From JAJFJD01 sp965228695 (GTDB taxonomy: Bacteria; Pseudomonadota; Alphaproteobacteria; UBA8366): a DNA stretch of 64,000 bases. How positions within the stretch are numbered: the stretch's first letter is position 1; each line of letters opens with the position of its first letter. The translations under genes were made by a program, and so were the position numbers. A model generated the notes under the pieces. It saw nothing but the letters and a program-made list of their open reading frames with translations. It searched no databases and was not told where the DNA came from. Shown here one piece after another: positions 41,474 to 50,368 of the stretch. The stretch is from contig CBDDIB010000002.1 of NCBI GenBank assembly GCA_965228695.1, positions 2,480,001 to 2,544,000 on the forward strand. The letters are read 5' to 3'.

Positions 41474-43642
41474 TCACCACTCACTTGACGGCGCAGTCGG
41501 TGGATTATCGAGATCTGGCTCTGGGGGTGGGTTTGATACGTCGCCTTGCTCCGGTCGCACTGGTTTCTCCGGCGCCGCATGTAGGTCGATAGCGTATCGC
41601 CGTCGCATCGTAGCCCGAAGCGCTTCATGTTCTTGGTCAGACGTCTGCTCCATCGCGCTGAAGTCGACATGGGGCACTTTGATCGATAGTGCGGTCTCCG
41701 TTTGGCCGCGTATGTAGGCGGAAAAATGGAATGGCGGCTGCTTTTGTAGCAACTCGGGTGTGGTCTGCATGCTCCGCGCCATTAGCGTAAGGTTTGGGTC
41801 GGCGAGATTTGCAGCAAATTTGATTGCCGTCGAACCGAGGAGTGCGTTTAGGACGGGTGGCGTCATTTGTCCAAGTCGCTGGTGTGCGAGAATACATCCG
41901 AGCCGCAGCTTTCGTGCTTGATCTAAGACGACGGGTAGCCTTTCGTCGCGCCGGATCACATCCTGGCATTCATCAATGTAGAGGTAGGTCGGCAAACGCT
42001 TTGCTCTCGAGATTAGCTGGCGCTTTTCCGCAGCGAGCAGAATGTTTGCAAGAAAGAAGCGGGTAAATATCTCGACGCCGTCCTCTTGGATTACACTCTT
42101 CGCTGCGTTGATTACAATGACTTTCGCGTTTGAGAGCTCGTCAAAAAGGTTCAGTTTGGTTTTTGGCGACGAGAACATACGGGAGAGGGCGCGAATGCGT
42201 TTAATAGCAAAGAGACGATCGACAACCTGAGACTTCGTTTGAAAGAATTCCTTACTGTTGAATTTCATTGCAAAAAAGCGCTGAGCGTCTGTGCTTAGCT
42301 TCGGCAGGTAACCTGCGTATTCTGTGAGCCCATCGGGCTGCATAATGTCAATTAGCGTATCGAGTGTCGGTGATGGCAGTGCGAGTAGTAGTTCAATGGT
42401 GAAGGTAAAGAGTGTGTTTTGACGGCTGGTCATCTCTGCGCCAAGCAGCGCGTGAAAGATGTATGAGAGCATCGAAACCGCTGAGTTATGGAGTGCCTCT
42501 CGATCACGCGGCGTGAGCCCCGAGGCGTCGCTGGTTTGGGTATCGAAGATATTGAGCGCTACGGGATACTCAACATCTTCACAGTCGATTACGATGAGGC
42601 GGCCGTCTAGGTCACCGCCCTTGGCAAAACGTGCTAACCGTTCGATCGATTTTGCGAGATCACGGTTACTATCAATGACAACAACTGAGGCTTCATTTTG
42701 GGCAACACGCTCAAAGTCGTGCATCAAGAGGTGCTGGAGCAGTGTTGATTTACCTGCACCTGGTGGTGCGACAATCCAATGGTGTTCAAACCGTCTCGCT
42801 TCGGGAAGCGCAAACGGGACCTGTGTGTCAAAGAAATCCAAAAACGGCGTGTCTTTGAGGTACGCATAGGCGGGATTGTCACCCTCATAATCTGAGGGAA
42901 GTACGAGATCGGGATGCTCACGGTTCTCGAGCGTGTAGGGAATTCCCGAGACCTCATGGATGTTCCGATCAAGTTGCTCGCGTAGTAGCCGAAAAAGTCC
43001 ACACTGCTCAGCGTTCTCTTTGTAGTAGGGAAGTACGAGTGCCTCTATGGCGTTTCCCATGTCTGCCATCTGATCTGAGAGTGGCACGGTAAAAGTAGCG
43101 TCATCTTGAGCATGCATCTTTGGCACCTGAGCGAGGAACGCCCGGTAACTCTCCGAGATGGTTCGTATTGCGATTTCTGGTGCAGCGGCGTTTGAGAGCT
43201 TCGCGGCGTGCTCGCTTATGAAGTCGCGATACCGCGCCCCCTCAATGGAATTGCAGATCGGTGGCGGCTCTGGAATGGGAATGGCGAATAATTCTGCGTC
43301 ATAAAGATGCAGTGCGGTTGCGAGCATTTCGTCTACGAGCGCATCAGGTAGATCATGAGGAAGTGCTTTGTAGACCCGGGTCCCGAATTCCATCTTCTCT
43401 GGAACGGCGCTCGTTGTATTACACGCCCGATGGTAGAGCTCGTTTGTGTGTTCGCGAGCTTTACGTTCCTGGACGCTCGGCGAATTTTGATGGAGGCGAT
43501 ACCCCAAGTAGCATGCGACTACGACCGCGACGGGAACGGCTATCCAAAAGACAAAAAATGCGAGGACGGTGGCGAGGGCGAGGACGGTACAAGATAGGAC
43601 GATCCCAAGGATATCCTCGCCGGACGATGCTCCCCCCGGCAT
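41474..43642 (-). CDS. Membrane-anchored TraD/VirD4-type coupling ATPase
   Basis: This 722-aa protein has two hydrophobic segments at about residues 12-45 (IVLSCTVLALATVLAFFVF, VAVVVACYLGY). A soluble domain follows. The P-loop APPGAGKST lies near residue 294 and Walker B YLYIDECQDV near 559, followed by ILAHQRLGQM, as in type IV coupling proteins. Such proteins feed DNA to a conjugation channel. No channel or relaxase genes are present in the island. The start is one base after the stop of the 43644 gene, so the two form an operon. The C-terminal tail is Pro-rich. Confidence 0.87.
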   Translation of the reverse strand: MPGGASSGEDILGIVLSCTVLALATVLAFFVFWIAVPVAVVVACYLGYRLHQNSPSVQERKAREHTNELYHRACNTTSAVPEKMEFGTRVYKALPHDLPDALVDEMLATALHLYDAELFAIPIPEPPPICNSIEGARYRDFISEHAAKLSNAAAPEIAIRTISESYRAFLAQVPKMHAQDDATFTVPLSDQMADMGNAIEALVLPYYKENAEQCGLFRLLREQLDRNIHEVSGIPYTLENREHPDLVLPSDYEGDNPAYAYLKDTPFLDFFDTQVPFALPEARRFEHHWIVAPPGAGKSTLLQHLLMHDFERVAQNEASVVVIDSNRDLAKSIERLARFAKGGDLDGRLIVIDCEDVEYPVALNIFDTQTSDASGLTPRDREALHNSAVSMLSYIFHALLGAEMTSRQNTLFTFTIELLLALPSPTLDTLIDIMQPDGLTEYAGYLPKLSTDAQRFFAMKFNSKEFFQTKSQVVDRLFAIKRIRALSRMFSSPKTKLNLFDELSNAKVIVINAAKSVIQEDGVEIFTRFFLANILLAAEKRQLISRAKRLPTYLYIDECQDVIRRDERLPVVLDQARKLRLGCILAHQRLGQMTPPVLNALLGSTAIKFAANLADPNLTLMARSMQTTPELLQKQPPFHFSAYIRGQTETALSIKVPHVDFSAMEQTSDQEHEALRATMRRRYAIDLHAAPEKPVRPEQGDVSNPPPEPDLDNPPTAPSSEW

Positions 43643-43643
43643 G

Positions 43644-44018
43644 CTAGAGCTCGAAAGTCTTCGAAGTCTCGTCTATGCCTGCGTTTGCTGAAATGTAATC
43701 CTTCAGGCGCGGCATCGCCTCTTCGAGTGCTGTCGCATACTGCTTTGCCTCTCCGACAGTGTGGAAATCGTGGCTTGAGCCATCTTTGAGCATGAGGCTT
43801 TTGATCTTTAGGTCCCAATACCCTGCTTCATCATCAAAATTCTTATCTATAAGACTGGCAGGTGTATTTCTCTCCAATACTACGAGATCCTCGATATCCT
43901 GGTCTTTGATGATGTGTAGCTCTTCGTCGGAGAAATCTACTTTTATGGTCACGACATAGTACGTCGTCTTCTTAAAGATACCTCGACTGTCTTCAGTGTG
44001 TTCGATGTTAACGCGCAT
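43644..44018 (-). CDS. Conserved small protein in operon with the coupling ATPase
   Basis: This 124-aa protein has a beta-rich N-terminal half (TTYYVVTIKVDFSDEELHIIKDQ) and a helical C-terminal half (GEAKQYATALEEAMPRLKDYI). It is acidic, has no membrane segment, and belongs to no family I recognise. AGGGAGG precedes the ATG at proper spacing. Its stop is separated from the ATPase start by one base, implying translational coupling and a related role. Confidence 0.7.
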   Translation of the reverse strand: MRVNIEHTEDSRGIFKKTTYYVVTIKVDFSDEELHIIKDQDIEDLVVLERNTPASLIDKNFDDEAGYWDLKIKSLMLKDGSSHDFHTVGEAKQYATALEEAMPRLKDYISANAGIDETSKTFEL

Positions 44019-44110
44019 AGTAAGCCTCCCTCTACTTATGGATTAATAAATTAGAGAGGAATCATAGATTGTGTGTCAAGGCAGCATCGCCTACTTAAAG
44101 TAAAAGGCAT

Positions 44111-44220
44111 ATGGCTCGAAGAGCCATGAAGTCGCGACGGTGCATGTGACGCTAAGTAACGGAGTGCGACGCTATAGCGGACCATACGATGGGCCATACA
44201 AGACGGCCTCCCGTATGGCC
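44111..44220. promoter_or_regulatory. Hairpins between AlpA and the coupling-ATPase operon
   Basis: ATGGCTC/GAGCCAT with a 3-base loop lies at 44111-44127. GGCCATAC/GTATGGCC, separated by 13 bases, lies at 44192-44220. Neither has a T tract on the minus strand. They lie in the 260-base leader of the ATPase operon and may be binding sites for AlpA or attenuating structures. Confidence 0.4.
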
Positions 44221-44278
44221 GTAAGGAGATGGGGATTAGAGGACGGCTAGAACTTCGTCCTAACCGCCCTCTCTCCCG

Positions 44279-44488
44279 CTAGGGAGTGTCGGTGGATACC
44301 TCTCGGCGATCCATGAAATCTTGAATCCAGTCCAGTATCTCCTGCTCAACCCAGAAAGCCTTCGCATTTCGGCCGCCATTGCCAAGCTTCATGCGCTTGG
44401 GAAAGAGACCAGCATCCTCAAGCCTCTGAATATGTTGCGGGCTATACGGCACCAAATCCAAGACCTGTCGCTTTGATAGTAACCTCAT
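44279..44488 (-). CDS. AlpA/MerR-like excisionase-type regulator
   Basis: The 69-aa protein is a winged HTH of the AlpA/Xis type: LLSKRQVLDLVPYSPQHIQRLEDAGLFPKRMKLG, then FWVEQEILDWIQDFM. AlpA-like proteins activate the integrase or act as excisionases in P4-type islands. It lies 72 bases downstream of the integrase gene and on the same strand, the usual arrangement. A TraD-operon regulatory role is possible as well. Confidence 0.85.
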   Translation of the reverse strand: MRLLSKRQVLDLVPYSPQHIQRLEDAGLFPKRMKLGNGGRNAKAFWVEQEILDWIQDFMDRREVSTDTP

Positions 44489-44560
44489 CGCGGATACTCC
44501 CGGTTAGGGAGCATCGCGCGATGCCCATGGTTGACAACGCCCTTGGGCAATACAAGCGTA

Positions 44561-45706
44561 TCAGGATTTGCAGAGTGTATCGAGATGCTGTTCGTAGGCG
44601 GCGATCGCCTCTCGCATCTCCGGCAAATATGAGTAGCGGTTATACGTTGCTCGCACTCCACTTACCGCTCCCGACACATGATTGAGGAGCTTGTCTGACA
44701 CGTGAAGCGGTACCGCAAGGGATGCCATTGTTGAGTCAAACGTGCGCCGCAAATCATGAAGCGTATATGGCGCCACTCCTTCGAGTGTCGCATCAAAGGC
44801 CGGTTTTGCCTTCGTCCAGCCATTGAAATGTGATGTTGGCTTTCCTCGAACATGAGACCGAGTAGCAGGAAACAGATACTCGCTCGTCTCAGGCAGGTCC
44901 CCGATCATGCCGGCAACCTTTTCACCATAAGGGAAGCTGTGTGCGCGTTTGTTTTTAGTCTCTGTGCCTGGGATCGTGATGAGGCGTTCGTGTGCATCGA
45001 TCCACTCCCACTTGAGCGATGCGGCTTCGCCGCGACGCAGTCCGGTGAGCACCAAGAGCGATACGATAAGGCCGAATGGATATAGGTACTCCAAGCTTGC
45101 CTTATAGACCGTTGCCAGTTCGCTTGGTGTGAGCACTCGTTCGCGTGCATGGGTCCGTGCGGGGAGGGGTAGGTCGGCAAGCGGGTTTACGTCGACGTAG
45201 TTATTTCGCTTCGCCCAGCGGAAGAAGATCTTCGCGGTGACAAAGGCATGGTTCTGTTCTGATGGTGTGCCTGAGAGTTTTTGTATCCGACGCATGAGTT
45301 CATGCTGCGTGATATTGCCAAGCGTCGTTGTACCAAACTTGAAATGCCGATTGAGGATGCGGTTGTAGTCATAGACCGTCCGTGGCTTATTCTTCGCCTT
45401 GCACGCTTCAATGAAGCGATCCCGCGCATCGTCAAAGCGGATCGAAACGGGACGCATCTTGCCGAGCGTCATCTCCGCAAGGAGTCGCTTTGCCTCGGTA
45501 CGTGCATCCTTAAGTGAGAGTGTTGGGTATCGGCCGATGGTAGAGAATTGTCGGTTGGAACCGTGCACCACCACGAAGGTCTTGGTGCCACCTTGAGACA
45601 CTCGAACACCAAATCCGCGTATCGATTTGTCGCGATAGAGCCGCTGGCCCTTTGTTGGGGGCTTCAACGCACGTACCGAGATGTCGGTTAGCTGGAGAAC
45701 GGGCAA
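44561..45706 (-). CDS. P4-type tyrosine integrase of the island
   Basis: This 381-aa integrase has the DUF4102 arm-binding N-terminus (ISVRALKPPTKGQRLYRDKSIRGFGVRVSQGGTKTF), a core-binding domain, and a catalytic domain. Visible motifs are R in LTGLRRGEA, H-x-x-R as LHDLRRTFDS, His in LNHVSG and Tyr in RATYNRY. The family integrates at tRNA 3' ends, in agreement with the tRNA-Met repeats. The start lies 4 bases from the arm-type repeat and about 145 bases from attR. All catalytic residues are present, so the enzyme is probably functional. Confidence 0.95.
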   Translation of the reverse strand: MPVLQLTDISVRALKPPTKGQRLYRDKSIRGFGVRVSQGGTKTFVVVHGSNRQFSTIGRYPTLSLKDARTEAKRLLAEMTLGKMRPVSIRFDDARDRFIEACKAKNKPRTVYDYNRILNRHFKFGTTTLGNITQHELMRRIQKLSGTPSEQNHAFVTAKIFFRWAKRNNYVDVNPLADLPLPARTHARERVLTPSELATVYKASLEYLYPFGLIVSLLVLTGLRRGEAASLKWEWIDAHERLITIPGTETKNKRAHSFPYGEKVAGMIGDLPETSEYLFPATRSHVRGKPTSHFNGWTKAKPAFDATLEGVAPYTLHDLRRTFDSTMASLAVPLHVSDKLLNHVSGAVSGVRATYNRYSYLPEMREAIAAYEQHLDTLCKS

Positions 45707-45710
45707 AATC

Positions 45711-45731
45711 TTAGCCTCACTATAGCCTCAT
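45711..45731 (+). repeat. Integrase arm-type repeat next to attR
   Basis: TTAGCCTC, then 5 bases, then AGCCTCAT: 20 of 21 bases match 3858-3878 in the same orientation. An inverted ATGAGGC follows directly. It is the counterpart of the attL-side repeats and overlaps the likely integrase promoter, which suggests autoregulation by the integrase. Confidence 0.65.
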
Positions 45732-45851
45732 AAATGAGGCGCGTAGACCGGTTCAGGAGTGTTCTATTATATGAACAAATTAGATGAAAAACAACGAAAT
45801 ATTAATAGGTTATGTGAAATCATGTTTAGCTATGAGTTTTAGAATAAACTA

Positions 45852-45898
45852 AATCATAATCCGCGTGTCGGCGGTTCGAGTCCGCCCTCCGCTACCAA
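45852..45898 (+). repeat. attR: 47-bp direct repeat of the tRNA-Met 3' half
   Basis: Identical to 3776-3822. The 5' half of a tRNA is absent, so this copy is not a functional gene. It marks the right end of the island. Confidence 0.95.
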
Positions 45899-46273
45899 AT
45901 ATTTCAAAGTATTACAGGATTATAGCCGAGGCCTTGGCGTCGTCGCTGCCTCGTTGATGTCGGGTCTGGCCCGTCCCGCGATTGAAATCGGCTGTCAGGC
46001 GATTCCCGTTCCCGGACGAGCTTGTTGCGTGTGTGTGTCCAAAGACGATTGGGCCCCGTGATGGCCTTCCGGCCGACCACACTTCGCATTTACCAAGATT
46101 AAAGCTTTGGATTCTAAAACGTGTACCGAACTATTAGTCCTCGACGTATGCGTGGAGATAATTCGGAAGCGAATTGGACGCCGGTGGGCCGATGATTCGC
46201 GGATACGCGTTACGTCATATTTCAGTGCAGCGGTGCCGTTTGAGCCGACTGACCAAATTTATGGATAGGATCC
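45899..46273. other. Intergenic region right of the island
   Basis: A stretch of 375 bases between attR and the chemoreceptor gene. The one leftward ORF here lacks coding character. It must hold the chemoreceptor promoter. No terminator or repeat was noticed. Confidence 0.5.
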
Positions 46274-48592
46274 ATGCGCTTTATAGAAAACATGAAAATT
46301 AGCCGCACTATAATGCTGATTACGGCGGTGCCGATGATAGCCGCCCTGATTTTTGCCTCCCTGCTGATATTCAACGAAGCGAAACACAATAGCAATTTGA
46401 CCGACCTGTCCGAGTTGACGGCGCTTTCGGTGAAAATGAGCAACCTTGTTCACGAGCAGCAGAAGGAACGCGGTGCGACGGCGGTTTTTCTGGGGAGCAA
46501 AGGCGCCAAGTTCAAACAGGAGTTGGCGGCGCAACGCGCGAATACCGACGTGAAGCGCAAGGAATTGAAGGACTTCCTAACGGGTTTCGAGCATGACGGG
46601 TATAGTGCGACGTTCACGACGAAATTCGAGGCCGTGCTCGCGACGCTGGGCAAGATGGATAGCATACGAAGCGCCGTCGACACGCTGTCGATCAGCGGGC
46701 CCGACGCCATCGGTTACTATACGGGGTTGAACGGCCAGAACCTCGACACCATCGGATATATGGCGAATTTGAGCGACGAGCCGCAGATTGTCTCGGGATT
46801 CGTCGCCTATACCAATTTCCTTCAAGGGAAGGAGCGCGCCGGCATCGAGCGCGCGGTTGGCGCCAACGGCTTCGCGTCCGGCCGTTTTTCCGAGAAGGCG
46901 ATGGACCGGTTCAAGGCGCTGATCAACGCCCAGGATACCTACAACAGCATCTTTCTCAGCTACGCCACGGACACCCAGAAAAAGACCTATCAGGAGGTCA
47001 TGGACGGGGCGCCCGCGCGGGAAGTGAAGCGAATACGGGCCGTTGCGCTTGCGGGTGGCCTAACGGGCGAACTCGCCGGCATCAGCGGAAAGGTCTGGTT
47101 CGATACGATTACGCAAAAGATCGAGGGCCTGAAGAAAATAGAGAATTCATTGGCCGCCGACCTGTTGCGAAGCATGGAATCCATCCAGGACGCGGCGTTC
47201 TTGCTGTTGATCGAGGAAATCGCGCTTGCGATCGTTACGTTACTCGCGGTGATCGCGCTTTCCTTCTTGGTTATCCGCTCGTTTACCGGTTCCGTGCGGT
47301 CGGTGGTATTTTCCCTAACCGAAATTGCCGAGGGAAATGTGGACGTCGAGCTTCCGCCGGAGACGAAAAACGAATTCGGCGACATGGCCCGGGCGACTGT
47401 CGCGCTGCGCCAAGCGGTCAAGGAGGCCTTCGAACTAGGCCAGATGGTTGAAGACATGCCGATGAACGTGGTGATGTGTAATCCCGAGGATTTCAAGGTC
47501 ACCTATATGAACAAGGCGGCGATCGCCACGTTGAAGTCCCTGGAGCATCTGTTGCCGTGCAAGGTAGACGAGTTGGTCGGCAACACCATCGATATCTTTT
47601 ACGAGAGCCCGGAGCATCAGCGCAAGATTCTCTCGGACCCCGACAACCTGCCGCATACGGCCAATATCGAGCTGGGCGACGAGCATCTTTCGCTAAAGAT
47701 TTACGCGATCCGCGACAAGTCGGGCGGCTATGCCGGGCCGATGCTGTCCTGGTCGGTCATTACCGATCAGATGAAGATCTCCGAGAAAGTGGCGGGCGTC
47801 GTGAAGAACGTCTCCGCCGCCGCGACCGAGATGCGCTCGACGGCGGAATCGATGTCGGCGACGGCGGAGCAAACCAGCCGTCAGGCGTCCGCGGTGGCGG
47901 CCGCCTCCGAACAGGCTACGGCCAACGTACAGACGGTCGCGTCGGCCTCCGAGGAGATGTCGGCTTCCATCAGCGAAATCAACCGTCAGGTCGGTCAGTC
48001 CTCGGAAATCGCCACCAAGGCCAACGCGGAGGCGCAGCGCACGAACGAAACCGTGCAGAGCCTGGTCGACGCCGCGCAGAAGATCGGAGAGGTCGTCAAT
48101 CTGATCAGCGAAATCGCGGAACAAACCAACCTCTTGGCGTTGAACGCGACGATCGAAGCCGCCCGCGCCGGCGAGGCGGGTAAGGGCTTTGCGGTGGTTG
48201 CCTCCGAGGTCAAGAATCTCGCCAATCAGACGGCGAAGGCCACCGAGGAAATCGGCGGAAAGGTCACGGAAATGCAGACGGTTACGAACGACGCCGTCGG
48301 CGCGATCAATGTCATCAGCGATACGATCGCCGAGATCAATTCCATTGCCGAGACGATCTCGACCGCCGTGGGAGAGCAGGGGGCTGCGACCCAGGAAATC
48401 TCCCAGAATACCCAACAGGCTGCGGCCGGCACGCAAGAGGTCAGCAGCAACATAACGGGCGTGACCCAGGCGGCTTCGGAAACAGGGGCGGCGGCACAGC
48501 AAGTACTAAGCGCCGCGGATGAGCTCGCGAAACATGGGGAAACGCTTAGCGCCGATGTTGATGCGTTCATCGCGCAGGTGAAAGCCGCTTAG
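46274..48592 (+). CDS. Methyl-accepting chemotaxis protein with NIT sensor domain
   Basis: This 772-aa receptor has an N-terminal membrane helix (IMLITAVPMIAALIFASLLIF). A periplasmic nitrate/nitrite-sensing (NIT) domain follows (VHEQQKERGATAVFLGSKG). A second helix lies near 315-335 (ALAIVTLLAVIALSFLVI), followed by a HAMP domain. A PAS-like cytoplasmic domain follows (EDMPMNVVMCNPEDFKVTYMN). The signalling domain from about 490 includes the hairpin EIAEQTNLLALNATIEAARAGEAGKGFAVVA. It would control flagellar motion through CheA/CheW. Nitrate or nitrite as ligand is the family expectation, not shown. The segment NQNLDTIGYM lies in the NIT domain. Confidence 0.93.
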   Translation: MRFIENMKISRTIMLITAVPMIAALIFASLLIFNEAKHNSNLTDLSELTALSVKMSNLVHEQQKERGATAVFLGSKGAKFKQELAAQRANTDVKRKELKDFLTGFEHDGYSATFTTKFEAVLATLGKMDSIRSAVDTLSISGPDAIGYYTGLNGQNLDTIGYMANLSDEPQIVSGFVAYTNFLQGKERAGIERAVGANGFASGRFSEKAMDRFKALINAQDTYNSIFLSYATDTQKKTYQEVMDGAPAREVKRIRAVALAGGLTGELAGISGKVWFDTITQKIEGLKKIENSLAADLLRSMESIQDAAFLLLIEEIALAIVTLLAVIALSFLVIRSFTGSVRSVVFSLTEIAEGNVDVELPPETKNEFGDMARATVALRQAVKEAFELGQMVEDMPMNVVMCNPEDFKVTYMNKAAIATLKSLEHLLPCKVDELVGNTIDIFYESPEHQRKILSDPDNLPHTANIELGDEHLSLKIYAIRDKSGGYAGPMLSWSVITDQMKISEKVAGVVKNVSAAATEMRSTAESMSATAEQTSRQASAVAAASEQATANVQTVASASEEMSASISEINRQVGQSSEIATKANAEAQRTNETVQSLVDAAQKIGEVVNLISEIAEQTNLLALNATIEAARAGEAGKGFAVVASEVKNLANQTAKATEEIGGKVTEMQTVTNDAVGAINVISDTIAEINSIAETISTAVGEQGAATQEISQNTQQAAAGTQEVSSNITGVTQAASETGAAAQQVLSAADELAKHGETLSADVDAFIAQVKAA

Positions 48593-48618
48593 TCAATCGG
48601 ACGACAAGACACGGTATC

Positions 48619-48653
48619 AAAGGCCGGTGGACATATGTTCCGCCGGCCTTTTA
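48619..48653 (+). terminator. Rho-independent terminator of the chemoreceptor gene
   Basis: AAAGGCCGG pairs with CCGGCCTTT through an imperfect inner stem around CATATG, followed by T residues, 26 bases after the stop. Confidence 0.75.
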
Positions 48654-48754
48654 CCGTCCGGTGAGGGGGCGGTCGCGATGTTGTTGCCCGCACATTTCCC
48701 ATTTCTGCGCTCAGGGGGGGAGCGAGGCGGCGATCTTGTGCAGAGTTACGGCGT

Positions 48755-49297
48755 CTAATCGATCTCGATGGACGAATCGATGTACCGCGTGGCGTAGTAA
48801 AGGCGCGTGGCTTGTCGATTGCGGTCGACCACGGGCAGGAGAAGCCGGACGTAATCGCGGCTGACGTCGCCGATCGATTGACGGATCTCATGATACATCG
48901 GCCGCAGGACCGTTTTGCAGGTCAGATACTCCAAGGCGCAGCTTCGCGCGTGGAACAAATTGTGGTACTCCCCCAACACTTTCCCCGACCAATCGCCGAA
49001 TACGCTGCCCGGATGGTTGCGGAGGACAAAGTTCATTGGATCGAAACAGTTCACGTCGATCCACGACACCCACCGCATTTCATCGGGCGAAAATATGCTC
49101 TGCGGTTCGAAAGAGGACGTTGTCGGGACCGTGTTCACCCGCCGTTCTTGCCAATAAGCGAAGAGGTTTCGGACCACTGTCGGTGCGCCTGTATCCGGAT
49201 CGGTCTCGCGCACCGCTATTTCGTCGAGCGGCATCCTGATGCGCTCCTGGAAAAAGCCCGGTTGTCTCTCGATAAACGTCGTTGCCTGACTGGTCAT
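48755..49297 (-). CDS. PAS-like (PAS_5 type) protein of unknown function
   Basis: This 180-aa protein, without membrane segments, has a central block RWVSWIDVNCFDPMNFVLRNHPGSVFGDW. A C-terminal beta-rich half follows (RDYVRLLLPVVDRNRQATRLYYATRYI). The pattern resembles the PAS_5 family common in Rhodospirillales, which usually consists of a single PAS fold of this length. The ligand is unknown. The upstream region is long and AT-rich. Confidence 0.55.
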   Translation of the reverse strand: MTSQATTFIERQPGFFQERIRMPLDEIAVRETDPDTGAPTVVRNLFAYWQERRVNTVPTTSSFEPQSIFSPDEMRWVSWIDVNCFDPMNFVLRNHPGSVFGDWSGKVLGEYHNLFHARSCALEYLTCKTVLRPMYHEIRQSIGDVSRDYVRLLLPVVDRNRQATRLYYATRYIDSSIEID

Positions 49298-49818
49298 TCC
49301 AAAGCCTCGCCGGTCGCTCGCGCATCGCGGGCATCAATGCTTATGCATGCGAGCATAATCGTCATTTACATGCATTGATGGAGTATTTGATGCGTAAAAC
49401 AGATTTTATAATGATTAGTATTATGATTTTGATCAGTAATATTAAGTGACGAAAGTCACAAAACTTAAATTCAACTACACGTTAAATTAACATCGAATAA
49501 TTTCTTGTCTGTTTTTTTGGAGGAAGGCGAAACCCATTGCATGGGCGGTTCCAACGGGGGAGCGCACGTCAAATTGAGAGAAAATCCGTGCGAGAGATAA
49601 AATCATAGGCGAATTGCATGCGCCCGGGTGCTATCTAGAATCACATTTCCTTTACTGTTTTGAAATAGTTAACGTAGAGAATAAACGCAGCAAGCGATTG
49701 GCCGAAGGGCGGAATGGTTATCGGCGTTATGGCGCGCGTGCGGCACGAACGGATAATCGGCGGTGCCAGCGGCATTTTACGCGATCGCGTTCATTGTTGA
49801 TTTGCGTGGTGGCCTAGT
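49298..49818. other. AT-rich intergenic region
   Basis: No gene is visible in about 520 bases. CATCAATGC (49331-49339) and GCATTGATG (49373-49381) are inverted copies near the start of the PAS-like gene, possibly an operator. The stretch at 49390-49510 is strongly AT-rich and lies upstream of the divergent gene at 49819. Confidence 0.45.
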
Positions 49819-50235
49819 ATGGCGCGTAAACAAGAACCCCGGATCGGCGACACCCTTTTTCTTGTGCGAGTGCGAGGCCGTCTCGGCCGTCTGTCCCTCA
49901 AGCGCCGGGATTCATTCCTGGAGCATCTCGGGACCGCGGTTGCCGAATTTTGCAAGCAGATCGGGGCGGTCGGCCTCGAGTGGAAGGCCGTAAAGGATCG
50001 GCTGGGAGACGATGGGTGGCAGACCGCCGTCGTGTTCACCAAGCATATGTATGAGGTCCGCGAGGCGGAGGGCGACGAATTCGCGGCCATACCCTGGCGT
50101 CTCATCACGATTTCCATGTGTCCGGTCCGCCGGGCAACCGATGCGTCCGCGGATCAGATGAAATGGCTCGACCAGGTGATCGAAGAGGCCCAGCGGCATT
50201 GCGCCCTTCTGAGAGAAATGAAAAAGACCGCATAG
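49819..50235 (+). CDS. Conserved-looking hypothetical protein
   Basis: The 138-aa protein is of mixed alpha/beta character with LFLVRVRGRLGRLSLKRRDSFLEHLGTA and a helical C-terminus (MKWLDQVIEEAQRHCALLREM). It has no signal peptide, membrane segment or motif I recognise. Codon use is chromosomal. It lies upstream of the adenylation-carrier-thioesterase gene on the same strand with a 133-base gap. Confidence 0.6.
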   Translation: MARKQEPRIGDTLFLVRVRGRLGRLSLKRRDSFLEHLGTAVAEFCKQIGAVGLEWKAVKDRLGDDGWQTAVVFTKHMYEVREAEGDEFAAIPWRLITISMCPVRRATDASADQMKWLDQVIEEAQRHCALLREMKKTA

Positions 50236-50368
50236 GTCTTGAGCGCCGATTGGCCGCCGCGCGGCGGTCATCCCTATCCTATTGAGGTAACTCTCTCCCT
50301 TCCGTCGGCCTTATGGTTCCCGGCAACGGCGTACCTTACAATTTGCCGCAGATTGTAGGGGCCAAACG

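Larger units (their letters stand above)
3822..45898. mobile_element. Genomic island integrated at tRNA-Met (about 42 kb)
   Basis: The island is defined by the 47-bp direct repeats, an integrase and AlpA-like gene at the right end, arm-type repeats inside both ends, and visibly lower GC than the flanks. It carries exported hydrolases, a nested recombinase-bounded segment, a defence block and a mobilisation block with coupling-type ATPases. I recognise no relaxase and no mating-pair formation genes. It is therefore best called an integrative island or a possible integrative mobilisable element. The integrase lies at the end away from the intact tRNA gene. Confidence 0.9.

Noticed and set aside
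45904..46089. Leftward ORF just right of attR
   Set aside because: It is short, Arg-rich and low in coding character, without a ribosome-binding site.
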